Below, one piece after another: positions 23,098 to 23,114 of a DNA stretch of 23,114 nt. The position numbers were made by a program, and so were the translations under genes. The stretch is from MED-G78 sp964546275 (GTDB taxonomy: Bacteria > Pseudomonadota > Gammaproteobacteria > Magnimaribacterales > D2472): contig CAZJJG010000022.1 of NCBI GenBank assembly GCA_964546275.1, positions 1-23,114 of the forward strand. Reading direction: 5' to 3'. The notes under the pieces are model-generated. The model was not told the origin of the DNA, did not search any database, and saw nothing but the letters and a program-made list of their open reading frames with translations. Each line of letters opens with the position of its first letter. Positions within the stretch are counted from its first letter, which is position 1.

Positions 23098-23114
23098 TTT
23101 ACTTTCTTCAGGAG
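23089..23114 (-). CDS. rpsB: Ribosomal protein uS2, last codons (partial)
   Basis: Only the end of the reading frame is in the window: minus-strand codons for Pro-Glu-Glu-Ser-Lys-Asp-Ser and a TAA stop at 23091-23089. The call rests mainly on position, since rpsB precedes tsf in almost all bacteria, and on the acidic, low-complexity tail common in bacterial S2 C-termini. The rest of the gene lies outside. Confidence 0.65.

Noticed and set aside
1..23114. tRNA genes, rRNA, riboswitches, CRISPR arrays, insertion sequences, toxin-antitoxin or phage genes
   Set aside because: Looked for on both strands; gaps are too short and no diagnostic repeats, stems or motifs were seen.

Overview
The window is AT-rich and carries a compact bacterial chromosome segment with no mobile elements, CRISPR arrays, tRNA or rRNA genes that I can see. 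Outer-membrane assembly genes (bamA, skp, rseP) and lipid A genes (lpxD, fabZ, lpxA, lpxB) sit in the order frr-uppS-cdsA-dxr-rseP-bamA-skp-lpxD-fabZ-lpxA-lpxB-rnhB-dnaE-accA-tilS. This is the gammaproteobacterial order, closer to Pseudomonas (uppS-cdsA-dxr) than to E. coli (dxr-uppS-cdsA). Low GC, near-zero spacers, a minimal TilS and few Shine-Dalgarno sequences suggest a streamlined, probably marine, gammaproteobacterium such as the SAR86 group. That placement is inference, not proof.

Left part (1-3780). elaA (-) and a glutathione peroxidase gene (+) diverge from a 170-base AT-rich gap. The peroxidase converges without a spacer on rimI (-). Upstream of rimI is a poorly conserved gene that I read as holD, the psi subunit of the DNA polymerase III clamp loader; holD-rimI is also the E. 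coli order. Only 30 bases from holD, leuA (2-isopropylmalate synthase) starts on the + strand and ends in a hairpin terminator that lies inside the 3' end of a convergent crotonase gene.

Right part (3755-23114, all on the - strand, read right to left). One 19-kb gene train runs from the last codons of rpsB through tsf, pyrH, frr, uppS, cdsA, dxr, rseP, bamA, skp, lpxD, fabZ, lpxA, lpxB, rnhB, dnaE, accA and tilS to a crotonase-family gene. It links translation (EF-Ts, ribosome recycling factor), UMP synthesis, undecaprenyl and phospholipid precursors, isoprenoids (Dxr), outer-membrane protein assembly, lipid A, replication and fatty-acid initiation. Only the bamA-skp gap (73 bases) and the tilS-crotonase gap (39 bases) are long enough to hold obvious internal promoters, and each holds a candidate.

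I found no undescribed multi-gene system. The points most worth checking are: the cryptic HolD; a Met at the LpxA acyl-chain ruler position, predicting C10 lipid A acyl groups; an Asp-rich calcium-type motif and a second Cys pair in BamA surface loops; loss of the PHP metal ligands in DnaE; a crotonase lacking one of the two catalytic acids; a possible leaderless leuA; and the way strong ribosome-binding sites accompany TTG starts while many ATG genes have none.
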